DNA from: CAZDSS01 sp964508185
GTDB lineage: Bacteria; Pseudomonadota; Alphaproteobacteria; Sphingomonadales; Govanellaceae
Length of the DNA stretch: 20,472 bases
Assembly (NCBI GenBank): GCA_964508185.1
Contig: CAZDSS010000045.1
Span: 1-20,472 of the forward strand
Direction: 5' to 3'
Position 1 is the stretch's first letter. Each line of letters starts with the position of its first letter. Of the stretch, positions 7,358-15,097 are shown piece by piece. The position numbers and the translations under genes are program-made. The notes beneath the pieces were generated by a model. It was not told where the DNA came from and did no database searches. It saw only the letters and a list, made by a program, of their open reading frames with translations.

Positions 7358-8015
7358 TCTTCCGCCCCCCCACGGGCACGCCCCAGCCGGCGAAGATGCT
7401 GTCGATGGTGAGCGCCGCCATGTCTTCGGGATCGAACCAGGGGAACTGGCTCGGCCCGTTGGTCATGACGACGATGCCGAAGGTCGCCATCAGCAGGCAT
7501 TGCATGGCGGCATCGGAATTCCTGGGCGCGTTGGTCGCGGACTTGAGCGCCTCTTCCAGAATGCCGCGGAAATACTGGTAGGACTCGGTGGAGCGGCCGA
7601 AGATCGATCCCGGCTCCTCCTTGCGGCGATGAACGCTGGATGTGTGCCAGCCGTACATGATGCGGAAATCTTCCTTGTTCTGGATGAAGTAGCGCGACCA
7701 GGCGAGAAAGATCTGCCGCGCCTTCTCCACCGGATCCCGCGCCTGGTCCACGGCGCCGAGGATGTAGATGTGGAGCTTCTCGAACTCGTCCTCCCACACA
7801 TGGCGCAGGAGATCTTCCTTGGACGGGAAGTAGAGATAGAGGGTTCCGGCCGTGCAGCCGACCCGCGCCGCGATCTTGCGCATGGTGAGCCCCGAATAGC
7901 TCTCCTCGTTGAAGGCCTGGCGGGCGGCGTCGATGATGCTCTGGCGAAGGCCGCTGCTGTTGGGCTCCTCGCGCGCGGGCTTGGCCTCCGTGGTTCTCCG
8001 GGATTTCGCCATCAT
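7347..8015 (-). CDS. TetR/AcrR-family transcriptional regulator
   Basis: The 222-aa protein has a classic N-terminal TetR DNA-binding domain at about residues 25-72, with LTMRKIAARVGCTAGTLYLY as its helix-turn-helix and a following FPSKEDLL. The C-terminal ligand domain is all-helical and variable. The start is ATG 8015, whose bases overlap the stop of the thioesterase gene (ATGA); a second Met follows directly. A short charged tail of about 20 residues precedes the HTH. Being the fourth gene of the ior operon, it is likely autoregulatory. The palindrome over the iorA promoter (12198-12211) is its most likely operator. A CoA thioester or aromatic acid inducer would fit the neighbours but is not shown. 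Confidence 0.92.
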   Translation of the reverse strand: MMAKSRRTTEAKPAREEPNSSGLRQSIIDAARQAFNEESYSGLTMRKIAARVGCTAGTLYLYFPSKEDLLRHVWEDEFEKLHIYILGAVDQARDPVEKARQIFLAWSRYFIQNKEDFRIMYGWHTSSVHRRKEEPGSIFGRSTESYQYFRGILEEALKSATNAPRNSDAAMQCLLMATFGIVVMTNGPSQFPWFDPEDMAALTIDSIFAGWGVPVGGRKNVG

Positions 8016-8464
8016 GCGTTCCCGGTGTTCGATGCGGCCGCGGCCGCATCCCTGTAGGCCAGCAGCCGTTCGCGGATCTCGGGCGCGAAGGGCGTGGCAT
8101 GATAGCGCCCGTCCGCGCCCGATGCGACCTGAACAAGGTTGGAATTGATGCGGAAGCACAGACGGCCGTCTCGCGATGCCTCGATCGCGACCGCGATGGA
8201 GCTTTTCCCGACCGCCTCCACGACGAGCCTGAACGTGATCTCGTCGCTGAGCCGCACCTGGTCGAAGAATTCGCAGCAGGTCTTCACGGTGGGCAGGGAC
8301 TTGCCTTCCTTGATGTGGAAGGAATGGGGCGTATGGCCCGACCATTCCTCGAACCAGTCCTCGATGATCTCGCCGCCCAGCTCGAAGACCTTGGGGTAGA
8401 AGATCAGGCCCGCCGGGTCGCAATGCTGGAACCTGATGCGCTTTTTCTGAACGAATGCCGGCAT
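8012..8464 (-). CDS. Hotdog-fold acyl-CoA thioesterase, 4-hydroxybenzoyl-CoA thioesterase type
   Basis: The 150-aa protein opens with the 4HBT signature RFQHCDPAGLIFYPKVFE (residues 11-28), in which Asp16 is the expected catalytic residue. The length is typical of YbgC/4HBT thioesterases. It would hydrolyse an aryl- or acyl-CoA to free acid plus CoA in the cytosol. It starts 4 bp after the iorB stop and overlaps the TetR start by 4 bp, so it is clearly in the same operon. Since IorAB makes acyl-CoA, the thioesterase may release the acid or recycle CoA. The frame is open upstream to 8710 inside iorB, but the family start and the gene boundary fit ATG 8464. Confidence 0.9.
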   Translation of the reverse strand: MPAFVQKKRIRFQHCDPAGLIFYPKVFELGGEIIEDWFEEWSGHTPHSFHIKEGKSLPTVKTCCEFFDQVRLSDEITFRLVVEAVGKSSIAVAIEASRDGRLCFRINSNLVQVASGADGRYHATPFAPEIRERLLAYRDAAAAASNTGNA

Positions 8465-8468
8465 GGGG

Positions 8469-9971
8469 TCAGGCAGCCTCCGTAACGTCGATGATCTCGC
8501 TGAGGGCGCGGGCGAGGGTCTTTCCGTCCTCGTCGGCAAGGGCCGCCTCGCGCAGGCGCGCGAGCCGCGCCGCCGCATCGGCGCGGCCGCCAAGGCGCGG
8601 GATCGCCGCGACGATCGTCTCGTAATTGCTGCGTCCGCGCTCCAGCGTGCTGCCGTAGCCGCGCACGAGAGAGAGAAGCTTCGCCGCCTCGAGCGCGAGG
8701 TCGTAATCATTCGCGCAATCCTCGACGAGCTTCAGCCAGGATTCGATGAAGGCGGTCTCCACGGCATGGGCGAGGCTCCGCGGCCGCATCCATTTGAGCC
8801 GCCCGATGAGATAGAGCATGATGAAGCCCGGAAGGCGCGAGGTGCGGATCTCGAACCCGCCTGAAAGCATGCGCCCGAGGATGCGGTTCGCGGCCGGAGA
8901 CGCCGCAAGCCTGCGGCCCAGTGCCGCGGGCAGAAGGTCGAACACCTCGACGGGCCGCGGCGCGAAATATTCGACGACGTCCCAGACGCCGTCCGGCTCC
9001 AGGCGATTGTCGCGCGTCACTTCGGCGAAGCGGCGGCGGCGCGTCTTGATGTCGGCGACGCGGATCACGTCCTCGTGGGCCATGCGGAGGGCGAGAAGGC
9101 GCGCCGTCTCCTTCGACAATTCGTAGCCGCGCGCCGCATCGTCCAGCTTCACGATGCGGGCCACCCGGTCGAGATAGAGACGGGCATAGGCCGCGTTCTG
9201 GTATTCCACGAGCCGCGCCGCGCCGAGGCGCAGCAATTCCTCCATGGAGGCGGGAAATTCCCGCGCGATGCGTTCGGCGAGATCGCCTGCAAGCTTGCCT
9301 GTGGTCCGCACGGCGCGCGGCAAGGGCGCGGCCGGCATCTGCTGCGTTCCCGCAGCCGCCAGCCTGAAGCCCAGATCGAAACCCTTGAGATTGGCGTTGA
9401 CCGCGATCTCGTTGTTGCGGATGGTGGCTTCAAACGCGTCGCGGCCGAAGGGCAGGGCGTTCGATCCCGCAAGCGCGCCGAACAGCACGGCGCTCACGAG
9501 GCAGCCGGACTGGTCGGCCGCTTCCCGCATGTCGAAGGCGATGAACTTTTTGGCCGCACGGGCGCAGCTGTCGAAGATCGCCTGCGGATTGCGCCGGGCA
9601 TCGAAGCGCGACAGCTTTTCTTCCGTCGTGTATTCGCGATGGGATGAGGTGATGAGGGTGGTGCGGTCCTTCGTCACCAGGCCGCGCAGCACGGCGCGCC
9701 CGCCCTCGGCCAGTTCGGAGGCGATGACGATGTCCACGTCCCCCGGCACCGCCATCAGGGCGAAGACCGGGGGCGGCAGGCCATCAATCTTCGGGCATAT
9801 TTCCACGTAATAGATGGTGGCGCCCGAACGCTGGGCGAAGCCCGGGACCGAGGTTTGCTGGGCGTGATAGCCTGCGGCCTCGGCGGTTTCCACGATCCAG
9901 TTGGCGAGGACGCCGCCGCCATGCCCGCCCATGGCGTTGATGGCGATCTTGGTGATATGTGCTGCCGTCAT
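8469..9971 (-). CDS. iorB: Indolepyruvate ferredoxin oxidoreductase, beta subunit (long form)
   Basis: The 500-aa protein has an N-terminal 2-oxoacid:ferredoxin oxidoreductase gamma-type domain (about residues 1-195), opening with INAMGGHGGGVLANWI and containing QRSGATIYYVE. A long C-terminal helical extension follows, as seen in proteobacterial IorB and much longer than the ~200-aa archaeal subunit. With IorA it oxidatively decarboxylates aryl-2-oxoacids to acyl-CoA, reducing ferredoxin. ATG 9971 overlaps the iorA stop (ATGA), so the two are translationally coupled. The open frame continues upstream to 10874, but only inside iorA. The true substrate may be phenylpyruvate, hydroxyphenylpyruvate, indolepyruvate or another 2-oxoacid. 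Confidence 0.92.
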   Translation of the reverse strand: MTAAHITKIAINAMGGHGGGVLANWIVETAEAAGYHAQQTSVPGFAQRSGATIYYVEICPKIDGLPPPVFALMAVPGDVDIVIASELAEGGRAVLRGLVTKDRTTLITSSHREYTTEEKLSRFDARRNPQAIFDSCARAAKKFIAFDMREAADQSGCLVSAVLFGALAGSNALPFGRDAFEATIRNNEIAVNANLKGFDLGFRLAAAGTQQMPAAPLPRAVRTTGKLAGDLAERIAREFPASMEELLRLGAARLVEYQNAAYARLYLDRVARIVKLDDAARGYELSKETARLLALRMAHEDVIRVADIKTRRRRFAEVTRDNRLEPDGVWDVVEYFAPRPVEVFDLLPAALGRRLAASPAANRILGRMLSGGFEIRTSRLPGFIMLYLIGRLKWMRPRSLAHAVETAFIESWLKLVEDCANDYDLALEAAKLLSLVRGYGSTLERGRSNYETIVAAIPRLGGRADAAARLARLREAALADEDGKTLARALSEIIDVTEAA

Positions 9972-12109
9972 GCTGCTTCCAGATTGTCGGGTTCGATGCG
10001 GCGCTGCAGGAAGCCGATGATCGACCGGCGGAGGCGGCTCCGCCAGCGCTCCATGGGCCGCTCGTTCGATACGATGTCGAGCCGGTAGAAGGACGGGCAC
10101 AATACGGCGGCATGGGCCACTTCGCCGCAATTGCCGCAGCCGACGCAGGATTCCTCCACATGCACCACCGGCTCCCGTTTCAGGGGATCGGGGTTGTCGC
10201 GAAGGCCGAGGGACGGGCAGCCGGACAGGCGCATGCAGCTGCGGTCGCCCGTGCAGGTTTCGGCATCGACCCCGAATTTCTGCCGCACCACGCGCTCGCC
10301 CGCCTGCAGCTTGCGCCGCGTGATGCGCTTTTCCCGGCGGGAGCGGTTGAGCATGCACTCGGAGGTGGCGATCACCACCTTGAGGCCGCGCTCCGGCGTC
10401 GTCAGCGCCTCGCGCAGCGCATCCTTCACCGCCTCGATGTCGTAGGATTCCACCTGGCGCACCCACCGCACGCCGACGCCGCGCACCGCATCCTCGATGC
10501 GGTGGCGGGTGCTGCGCACGGGATGTTCCTTCCGCGTCGAGGGGATGTCCTGGCCGCCGGTGGCGGCGGCGTAGTGGTTGTCCACGATCAGGATGACATT
10601 GTCGCTCTGGTTGTAGATGGCGTTCACGATGCCGCTGTTGAGGCCGTTGTGCCAGAAGCCGCCGTCGCCCATGACGCTGATGCTGCGGCGGCCCGGCGCG
10701 CCGGGAAGCGCCGAGGCGCTGGCTGCCGAAAGCCCATAGCCGAATGTGCCCTGCCCCAGGCTGAAGGGCGGAAGCAGGACGAAGCCGTTGCAGCCGATGT
10801 CGCCCGACACATGGAAATATCCAAGCTCCTGCCGCAGCATCTTCATGGCGGCGAAGACGGGCCGTTCGGGGCATCCGGTGCAGAGCGCCGGCGAGCGCGG
10901 CGGCACGTGGGCCGCAAGCTCCGCCGCGACGGAGGAGGATGCGGCGCCGTTCCCGGCCAGGGCTTCAGCTGCATTTCCTTCGATGAGGTCCGCCGCGAAC
11001 TGCAAGAGGCCCTTGCGCAGCACGTCAACGCTGTATTCGCCCGCCCTGGGCAGCAGGCCCTTGCCGGACACCGCCGTCTGCATCCCCGCCTTGTGCAGGA
11101 TGGCGCGCACCGCATCCTCGATATATTCGGGCTGCCCTTCCTCGACGATGAGGACGGAGCGCTTGCCTTCGCAGAAGGCCCGCACCTCCGCATCGCACAG
11201 GGGATAGGTGACGTTCAGCACATAGATGGGCACGCGGCTTCGCCCGAAGGCGTCGCTGAGCCCGAGCTGCGCCATGGCGCGGACGAGATTGTTGTACATC
11301 CCGCCCTGCACGATGATGCCGAAGTCCTTCTCTGGCCCCTCGAATATCTCGTTGAGCCTGTGGCGCTGGATGAAATCCACGGCGGCGGGCATGCGCTGAT
11401 GCACCTTTTCCTGCTCGTGCCGCAGGGTGTGGGGCGGCCCCGTATAGCCTTCGGGCCCGAAGTCGCGCGGTGCGCTGAGGGCCTCGCGCACGGTAAGTTC
11501 CGGTCTCCGGTTGTCGTCCGTAATGAAGCGCCCGTAAAGATGGCAGGCGCGGATGCGCAATGTCAGCATCACCGGCGTGCGCGACGCTTCCGACAGTTCG
11601 AATCCGGTCTTCACCGCCTTGACGATGCTCGGAAGATTGGGGCGCGGGTCGAGAAGCCACATCTGCGACTTCATGGCGAAGGCGTGGCTTCGCTCCTGCA
11701 TGATCGAGGAGCCTTCTCCGTAATCCTCGCCGATGATGATGAGCGTGCCGCCCGTCACCCCGGTGGAGCAGAGATTGGCGAGGGCGTCGCTTGCCACATT
11801 GGTGCCGACCGTGGATTTCCAGGCGACCGCGCCGCGCAGGGGATAGGTTGCGGAAACGCCAAGCATGGCCGCCGCCGCCGCCTCGCTGCTGCTCGCGACG
11901 AATTCGACGCCCGTCTCCTCCAGCACCTCGCGCGCGTCCGACAACACGTCCAGAAGGTGCGATATGGGCGCGCCCGGATAGCCGCCCACATAGCTCACCC
12001 CGGATTCAAGGAGGGCCTTGGTGACGGCGAGAATGCCCTCGCCGTGGAATTCCTCGCCCTTGCCGAGCCTGAGCTTGCCGATCTCCTTGGTGAAGGAACG
12101 CTCCGCCAT
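9968..12109 (-). CDS. iorA: Indolepyruvate ferredoxin oxidoreductase, alpha subunit (TPP enzyme)
   Basis: The 713-aa protein begins with a pyrimidine-binding domain (GYPGAPIS near residues 44-51). It contains the TPP/Mg motif GDGGFWHNG near 480, with VDN closing it about 30 residues on. It ends in a ferredoxin-like domain. There, CVGCGNC (about 656-662) plus a later CP gives a full [4Fe-4S] set, while the earlier CTGDRSC...GCP (about 616-630) lacks one Cys of the CxxCxxC pattern. It converts aryl-2-oxoacid plus CoA to acyl-CoA, CO2 and reduced ferredoxin. ATG 12109 is chosen over 12127 because GGGAG stands 4 nt upstream. It is the first gene of a five-gene operon and is divergent from the CoA ligase. 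Confidence 0.93.
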   Translation of the reverse strand: MAERSFTKEIGKLRLGKGEEFHGEGILAVTKALLESGVSYVGGYPGAPISHLLDVLSDAREVLEETGVEFVASSSEAAAAAMLGVSATYPLRGAVAWKSTVGTNVASDALANLCSTGVTGGTLIIIGEDYGEGSSIMQERSHAFAMKSQMWLLDPRPNLPSIVKAVKTGFELSEASRTPVMLTLRIRACHLYGRFITDDNRRPELTVREALSAPRDFGPEGYTGPPHTLRHEQEKVHQRMPAAVDFIQRHRLNEIFEGPEKDFGIIVQGGMYNNLVRAMAQLGLSDAFGRSRVPIYVLNVTYPLCDAEVRAFCEGKRSVLIVEEGQPEYIEDAVRAILHKAGMQTAVSGKGLLPRAGEYSVDVLRKGLLQFAADLIEGNAAEALAGNGAASSSVAAELAAHVPPRSPALCTGCPERPVFAAMKMLRQELGYFHVSGDIGCNGFVLLPPFSLGQGTFGYGLSAASASALPGAPGRRSISVMGDGGFWHNGLNSGIVNAIYNQSDNVILIVDNHYAAATGGQDIPSTRKEHPVRSTRHRIEDAVRGVGVRWVRQVESYDIEAVKDALREALTTPERGLKVVIATSECMLNRSRREKRITRRKLQAGERVVRQKFGVDAETCTGDRSCMRLSGCPSLGLRDNPDPLKREPVVHVEESCVGCGNCGEVAHAAVLCPSFYRLDIVSNERPMERWRSRLRRSIIGFLQRRIEPDNLEAA

Positions 12110-12180
12110 CGTACTCCCGTCCTTCATGGCCGGTCGCGGGGGCGCCTCGACAAAAGGCGCTGCGATCCGACGTATTCGCC

Positions 12181-12210
12181 ATCATATCAGCTGGTCGCTG
12201 AACGTGTTCA
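12181..12210 (-). promoter_or_regulatory. Promoter of the iorAB-thioesterase-tetR-reductase operon
   Basis: On the minus strand TGAACA (12210-12205, four of six to TTGACA) and TATGAT (12186-12181, five of six to TATAAT) stand 18 bp apart. A TGA just before the -10 gives an extended -10. Transcription would start near 12174, leaving a leader of about 65 nt before iorA. The -35 lies inside the palindrome at 12198-12211. Confidence 0.55.
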
Positions 12211-12211
12211 G
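12198..12211. promoter_or_regulatory. Palindromic operator CTGAACGTGTTCAG over the ior promoter
   Basis: Two perfect 6-bp arms (CTGAAC, GTTCAG) flank a 2-bp centre. It covers the -35 region of the ior promoter, a typical repressor position. It shares TGAACGYGTTCA with the site at 5068-5079. The TetR protein made from the same operon is the likely binder, which would make the operon self-repressing. Confidence 0.55.
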
Positions 12212-12284
12212 AAAAATCCCTGAAGCTGTTTGTTCCACATTTGGGCGCATTGCCCAAGCGGGTTTAAGATCGCTGCGGGGAACG

Positions 12285-12348
12285 TTGCACTGTTCCGCCA
12301 TTAATTGCACTGAGCCTGTAAACCCTCTTCAACCACTTTCGCTATGAT
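12285..12348 (+). promoter_or_regulatory. Activator-type promoter of the CoA-ligase operon: TTGCACTG direct repeat plus -10
   Basis: TTGCACTG occurs at 12285-12292 and 12305-12312, exactly 20 bp apart. TATGAT (12343-12348, five of six to consensus) follows 38 bp after the start of the second repeat. The proximal half-site TTGCACTGAGCCTGTA and its hydrolase counterpart at 1049 agree at 14 of 16 positions. No -35 match is seen at 12320-12325, so dependence on an activator bound next to it is likely. Transcription would begin near 12355, upstream of the GTG start proposed for the ligase. Confidence 0.62.
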
Positions 12349-12400
12349 CCGGGCCATGACAGAAGCACCATCCAGAAGCATGTTCAGTGGAGCCTCGCCG

Positions 12401-13975
12401 GTGAGCGACGATGCCGTCGGCCGGGCTCGTAACCACAATCTTGGGCAATTGCTGCGGCGCTCCGCCGCCCGGCATCCGGACAAGCTCGCCGTTCTCTGCG
12501 GCGAGGCGCGCTACAGCTTCCGGGAATTCGACCGGCTGTGCAGCGCCGTCGCCGGGGGCTTCCGCGCGCTCGGCGTCAATGAAGGCGACAGGGTGGCGGT
12601 GCTGGCCCGCAATTCCCACGCCTATGCGGCCATACGCTTCGCCCTTGCCCGCATGGGGGCAGTGCTGGTGCCCATCAACTTCATGCTGAACCCGGCCGAG
12701 ATCGCCTACATCCTCAAGCATTCGGGCGCGCGGGTCCTGTGCCTGGATTCGATCTGCGAGGCGAACGGGCGGGAGGCCGCAAGGCTCGATACCACGGTGG
12801 AGCGGATCGTCGGCATGCCGGGCGAACTGACGGCGTCGCCGCAGGCAGACGCCACCTTCGAGGATCTCGCGAGCGCCGCGCCCATTGCGGACATGCTCGT
12901 CGATTCCCGCGCCGTCGCCCAGATCATCTATACGAGCGGCACGGAATCCGCGCCCAAGGGCGCGATGCTGACCCATGAAGCGGTGATCTGGGAATATGTC
13001 ACCTGCATCATCGACGGGGAAATGAGCGCGGACGACGTGGTGCTCCACGCCATGCCGCTTTACCATTGCGCCCAGCTCGACGTGTTCCTCGGCCCCGCGG
13101 TCTATATCGGCAGCACGAGCATCATCACGTCCGATCCGTCGCCGGACAATCTCCTGGCGCTGATGGAGCGACACGACGTCACCTCCTTCTTCGCGCCGCC
13201 GACGGTGTGGATCGGCCTCATGAACTCGCCGCGCTTCGCGCCGGAGAAACTCACGGCGCTCGGGAAGGGCTATTACGGCGCGTCCATCATGCCCGTGGGC
13301 GTGCTGAAATCCCTGCAGAAGGCGCTGCCAAAAGTGCGGCTCTTCAATCTCTACGGCCAGACGGAGATCGCGCCGGTCGCGACCGTCCTCAAGCCCGAGG
13401 ACCAGATTGCCCGCGCGGGCTCCGCCGGGCTGGCGGCGCTCAATGTGGAAACCCGCGTGGTGGACGACGAGGGCCGCGACGTGGCGCCGGGGGAGGTGGG
13501 CGAGATCGTCCATCGCTCGCCGCAGCTCATGATCGGCTATTTCAAGGACGAGGAACGCACGGCCGAGGCCTTCCGCGACGGATGGTTCCACAGCGGCGAC
13601 CTCGCGACGCGGGACGCGGACGGCTATATCACCATCGTCGACCGCAAGAAGGACATGATCAAGACGGGCGGCGAGAACGTCGCGAGCCGCGAGGTGGAGG
13701 AGGCGCTCTATCACCTCAAGGGGGTGAAGGAGGTGGCCGTCGTCGGCCTGCCCCATCCCACCTGGGTCGAGGCCGTGGTGGCGGTCGTCGTGCGGGACGG
13801 TGTCACCGATATTTCGGAGGATGCGGTCATCGCCCACTGCCGTGACCGGCTCGCCCCGTTCAAATGCCCGAAGAAGGTGATCTTCGTCGATCAGCTGCCC
13901 AAGAATCCGTCGGGCAAGATCATGAAGCGGGAGCTTCGGCAGACCTACGCCCAAGCGTTCCAGGGCGCCGCGTGA
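12401..13975 (+). CDS. AMP-forming acyl/aryl-CoA synthetase
   Basis: The 524-aa protein belongs to the ANL adenylating family and turns an acid, ATP and CoA into acyl-CoA via an acyl-AMP. Motifs in order: IIYTSGTESAPKG (P-loop, the TSGTES variant), LYGQTE (A5), GWFHSGDLA and DGYITIVDRKKDMIKTGGENV (hinge), and PKNPSGKIMKREL with the catalytic Lys near the C-terminus. GTG 12401 is chosen because GGAG stands 8 nt upstream and the proposed -10 lies at 12343. ATG 12344, 12356 and 12380 are in frame but have poor ribosome sites, and 12344 lies inside the -10. It is the first gene of a three-gene operon. Its substrate could be the acid released by the C-C hydrolase or the aromatic acid itself. Confidence 0.9.
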   Translation: MSDDAVGRARNHNLGQLLRRSAARHPDKLAVLCGEARYSFREFDRLCSAVAGGFRALGVNEGDRVAVLARNSHAYAAIRFALARMGAVLVPINFMLNPAEIAYILKHSGARVLCLDSICEANGREAARLDTTVERIVGMPGELTASPQADATFEDLASAAPIADMLVDSRAVAQIIYTSGTESAPKGAMLTHEAVIWEYVTCIIDGEMSADDVVLHAMPLYHCAQLDVFLGPAVYIGSTSIITSDPSPDNLLALMERHDVTSFFAPPTVWIGLMNSPRFAPEKLTALGKGYYGASIMPVGVLKSLQKALPKVRLFNLYGQTEIAPVATVLKPEDQIARAGSAGLAALNVETRVVDDEGRDVAPGEVGEIVHRSPQLMIGYFKDEERTAEAFRDGWFHSGDLATRDADGYITIVDRKKDMIKTGGENVASREVEEALYHLKGVKEVAVVGLPHPTWVEAVVAVVVRDGVTDISEDAVIAHCRDRLAPFKCPKKVIFVDQLPKNPSGKIMKRELRQTYAQAFQGAA

Positions 13976-14013
13976 CCGGCGCAGCATCGCAACAGAAAAG
14001 GGGGAAGGACGGC

Positions 14014-15009
14014 GTGGCGCAGCGGGTGGTATTCGATCAGATGGGCGGCCCTGAAGTCCTCCGCATCGTGGAGGAGGCGGATCCCGTCCCCGGCGCGGGC
14101 GAGGCCCTGGTCGACCTGCGCTCCATCGGACTCAACCGCGCGGACGTCGCCTTCCGGTCGGGCAAGTACCTGATCCAGCCGTCGCTGCCCTGCGGCCTCG
14201 GGGTCGAAGGGGCGGGCGTCGTCGCGGACATCGGCCCTGATGTTGAAGGATTCGCCGTGGGCGACCGGGTCTGCATCCTGCCGGCCTTTCCCCAGGGCGG
14301 GCGATACGCCTCTTACGTCACGCGCGGGGTGTTCCCCGCCCACAGCCTCATGCCCGTGCCGGACGGGCTCGACGATATCGGCGCCTCCGCATTCGGGGTC
14401 GCGTATCTCACCGCCTGGGGCGGCATGGTGGAGATCGGCGGGCTCAAGGCGGGGGATTTCGTCCTGATCTCCGCCGCATCGAGCAGCGTGGGACTTGCGG
14501 CGATCCGGGTCGCGAAGCTTGTGGGCGCGGTGCCGGTCGCGGTCACCCGCACCAGCGCCAAGATTCCGGCGCTGCGGGAAGCGGGCGCGGATCATGCGAT
14601 CGCCAGCGCCGAATGCGACCTTGGCGCTGCGCTTCGCGACATCGTCGGAAGCGCGGGCCTCAACCTGGTGTTCGACCCGGTGGCTGGTCCCTTCGTCGAA
14701 TCCCTCATCCCCTTCATGGCGGAGGAGGGGAAGATGGTGATCTACGGGGGGCTCAGCGACCAGCCCACCATGTTCGACCGGCGGCCCATGCTGGCCAGGG
14801 GGCTCAGCATGATCGGCTATACGGTCGGCCAGATCCTGAAACACGCGGACCGGCGGGCGCGGGGCCTCGCCTTCCTTGAGGACGGGATCGCGAAGGGCGT
14901 GGTGCAGCCCGCCATCGATCGCGTCTTTCCCTTCGCGGAGGTTGCGGCGGCCCATCGCCACATGGAAGCCAACAGCCATGTGGGCAAGATCGTGCTGAGC
15001 GTGCCCTAG
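14014..15009 (+). CDS. Zinc-independent MDR oxidoreductase, NADPH:quinone-reductase type
   Basis: The 331-aa protein is a medium-chain dehydrogenase/reductase. The GroES-like N-terminal domain shows GLNRADVAFRSGKY and CGLGVEGAG, without the Cys/His set of zinc alcohol dehydrogenases. The nucleotide domain carries ISAASSSVGLAAIRVAK (about residues 152-168). Such enzymes reduce quinones or activated C=C bonds with NADPH. GTG 14014 follows GGGGGAAGGA at 4 nt. A GTG at 13972 overlaps the ligase stop and would add 14 residues lacking family character. It lies between the CoA ligase and the ring-cleavage dioxygenase. It might reduce an enoyl-CoA or other pathway intermediate, but the sequence does not decide this. 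Confidence 0.88.
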   Translation: MAQRVVFDQMGGPEVLRIVEEADPVPGAGEALVDLRSIGLNRADVAFRSGKYLIQPSLPCGLGVEGAGVVADIGPDVEGFAVGDRVCILPAFPQGGRYASYVTRGVFPAHSLMPVPDGLDDIGASAFGVAYLTAWGGMVEIGGLKAGDFVLISAASSSVGLAAIRVAKLVGAVPVAVTRTSAKIPALREAGADHAIASAECDLGAALRDIVGSAGLNLVFDPVAGPFVESLIPFMAEEGKMVIYGGLSDQPTMFDRRPMLARGLSMIGYTVGQILKHADRRARGLAFLEDGIAKGVVQPAIDRVFPFAEVAAAHRHMEANSHVGKIVLSVP

Positions 15010-15097
15010 GGCGCCGGCGCCGCGCTTCCATTGGACAGCGACCCGATTTGCGGAAACAAGGCGTCGCCCGGGCGATGCTCTGAACAGGGGTGATTTG

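Noticed and set aside
12198..12211. Assigning the palindrome to KstR, since its core GAACGTGTTC fits the TNNAACNNGTTNNA pattern.
   Set aside because: The outer T and A are replaced, there are no steroid side-chain genes here, and a TetR regulator is encoded in the very operon it controls.
9959..12223. A 754-codon open frame on the plus strand, antisense to iorA and iorB.
   Set aside because: It is rich in His, Ala, Gly and Arg with no family motif. Long antisense frames are expected opposite GC-rich genes, and iorA is unmistakable on the other strand.
12329..13987. A 552-codon minus-strand frame opposite the CoA ligase.
   Set aside because: The plus strand carries all adenylation motifs in order; the minus frame has only Arg/His/Asp-rich low-complexity sequence.
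15010..15021. The palindrome GGCGCCGGCGCC after the MDR gene as an operator or terminator.
   Set aside because: It is a simple GC repeat in GC-rich DNA with no T run and no second copy near a promoter.
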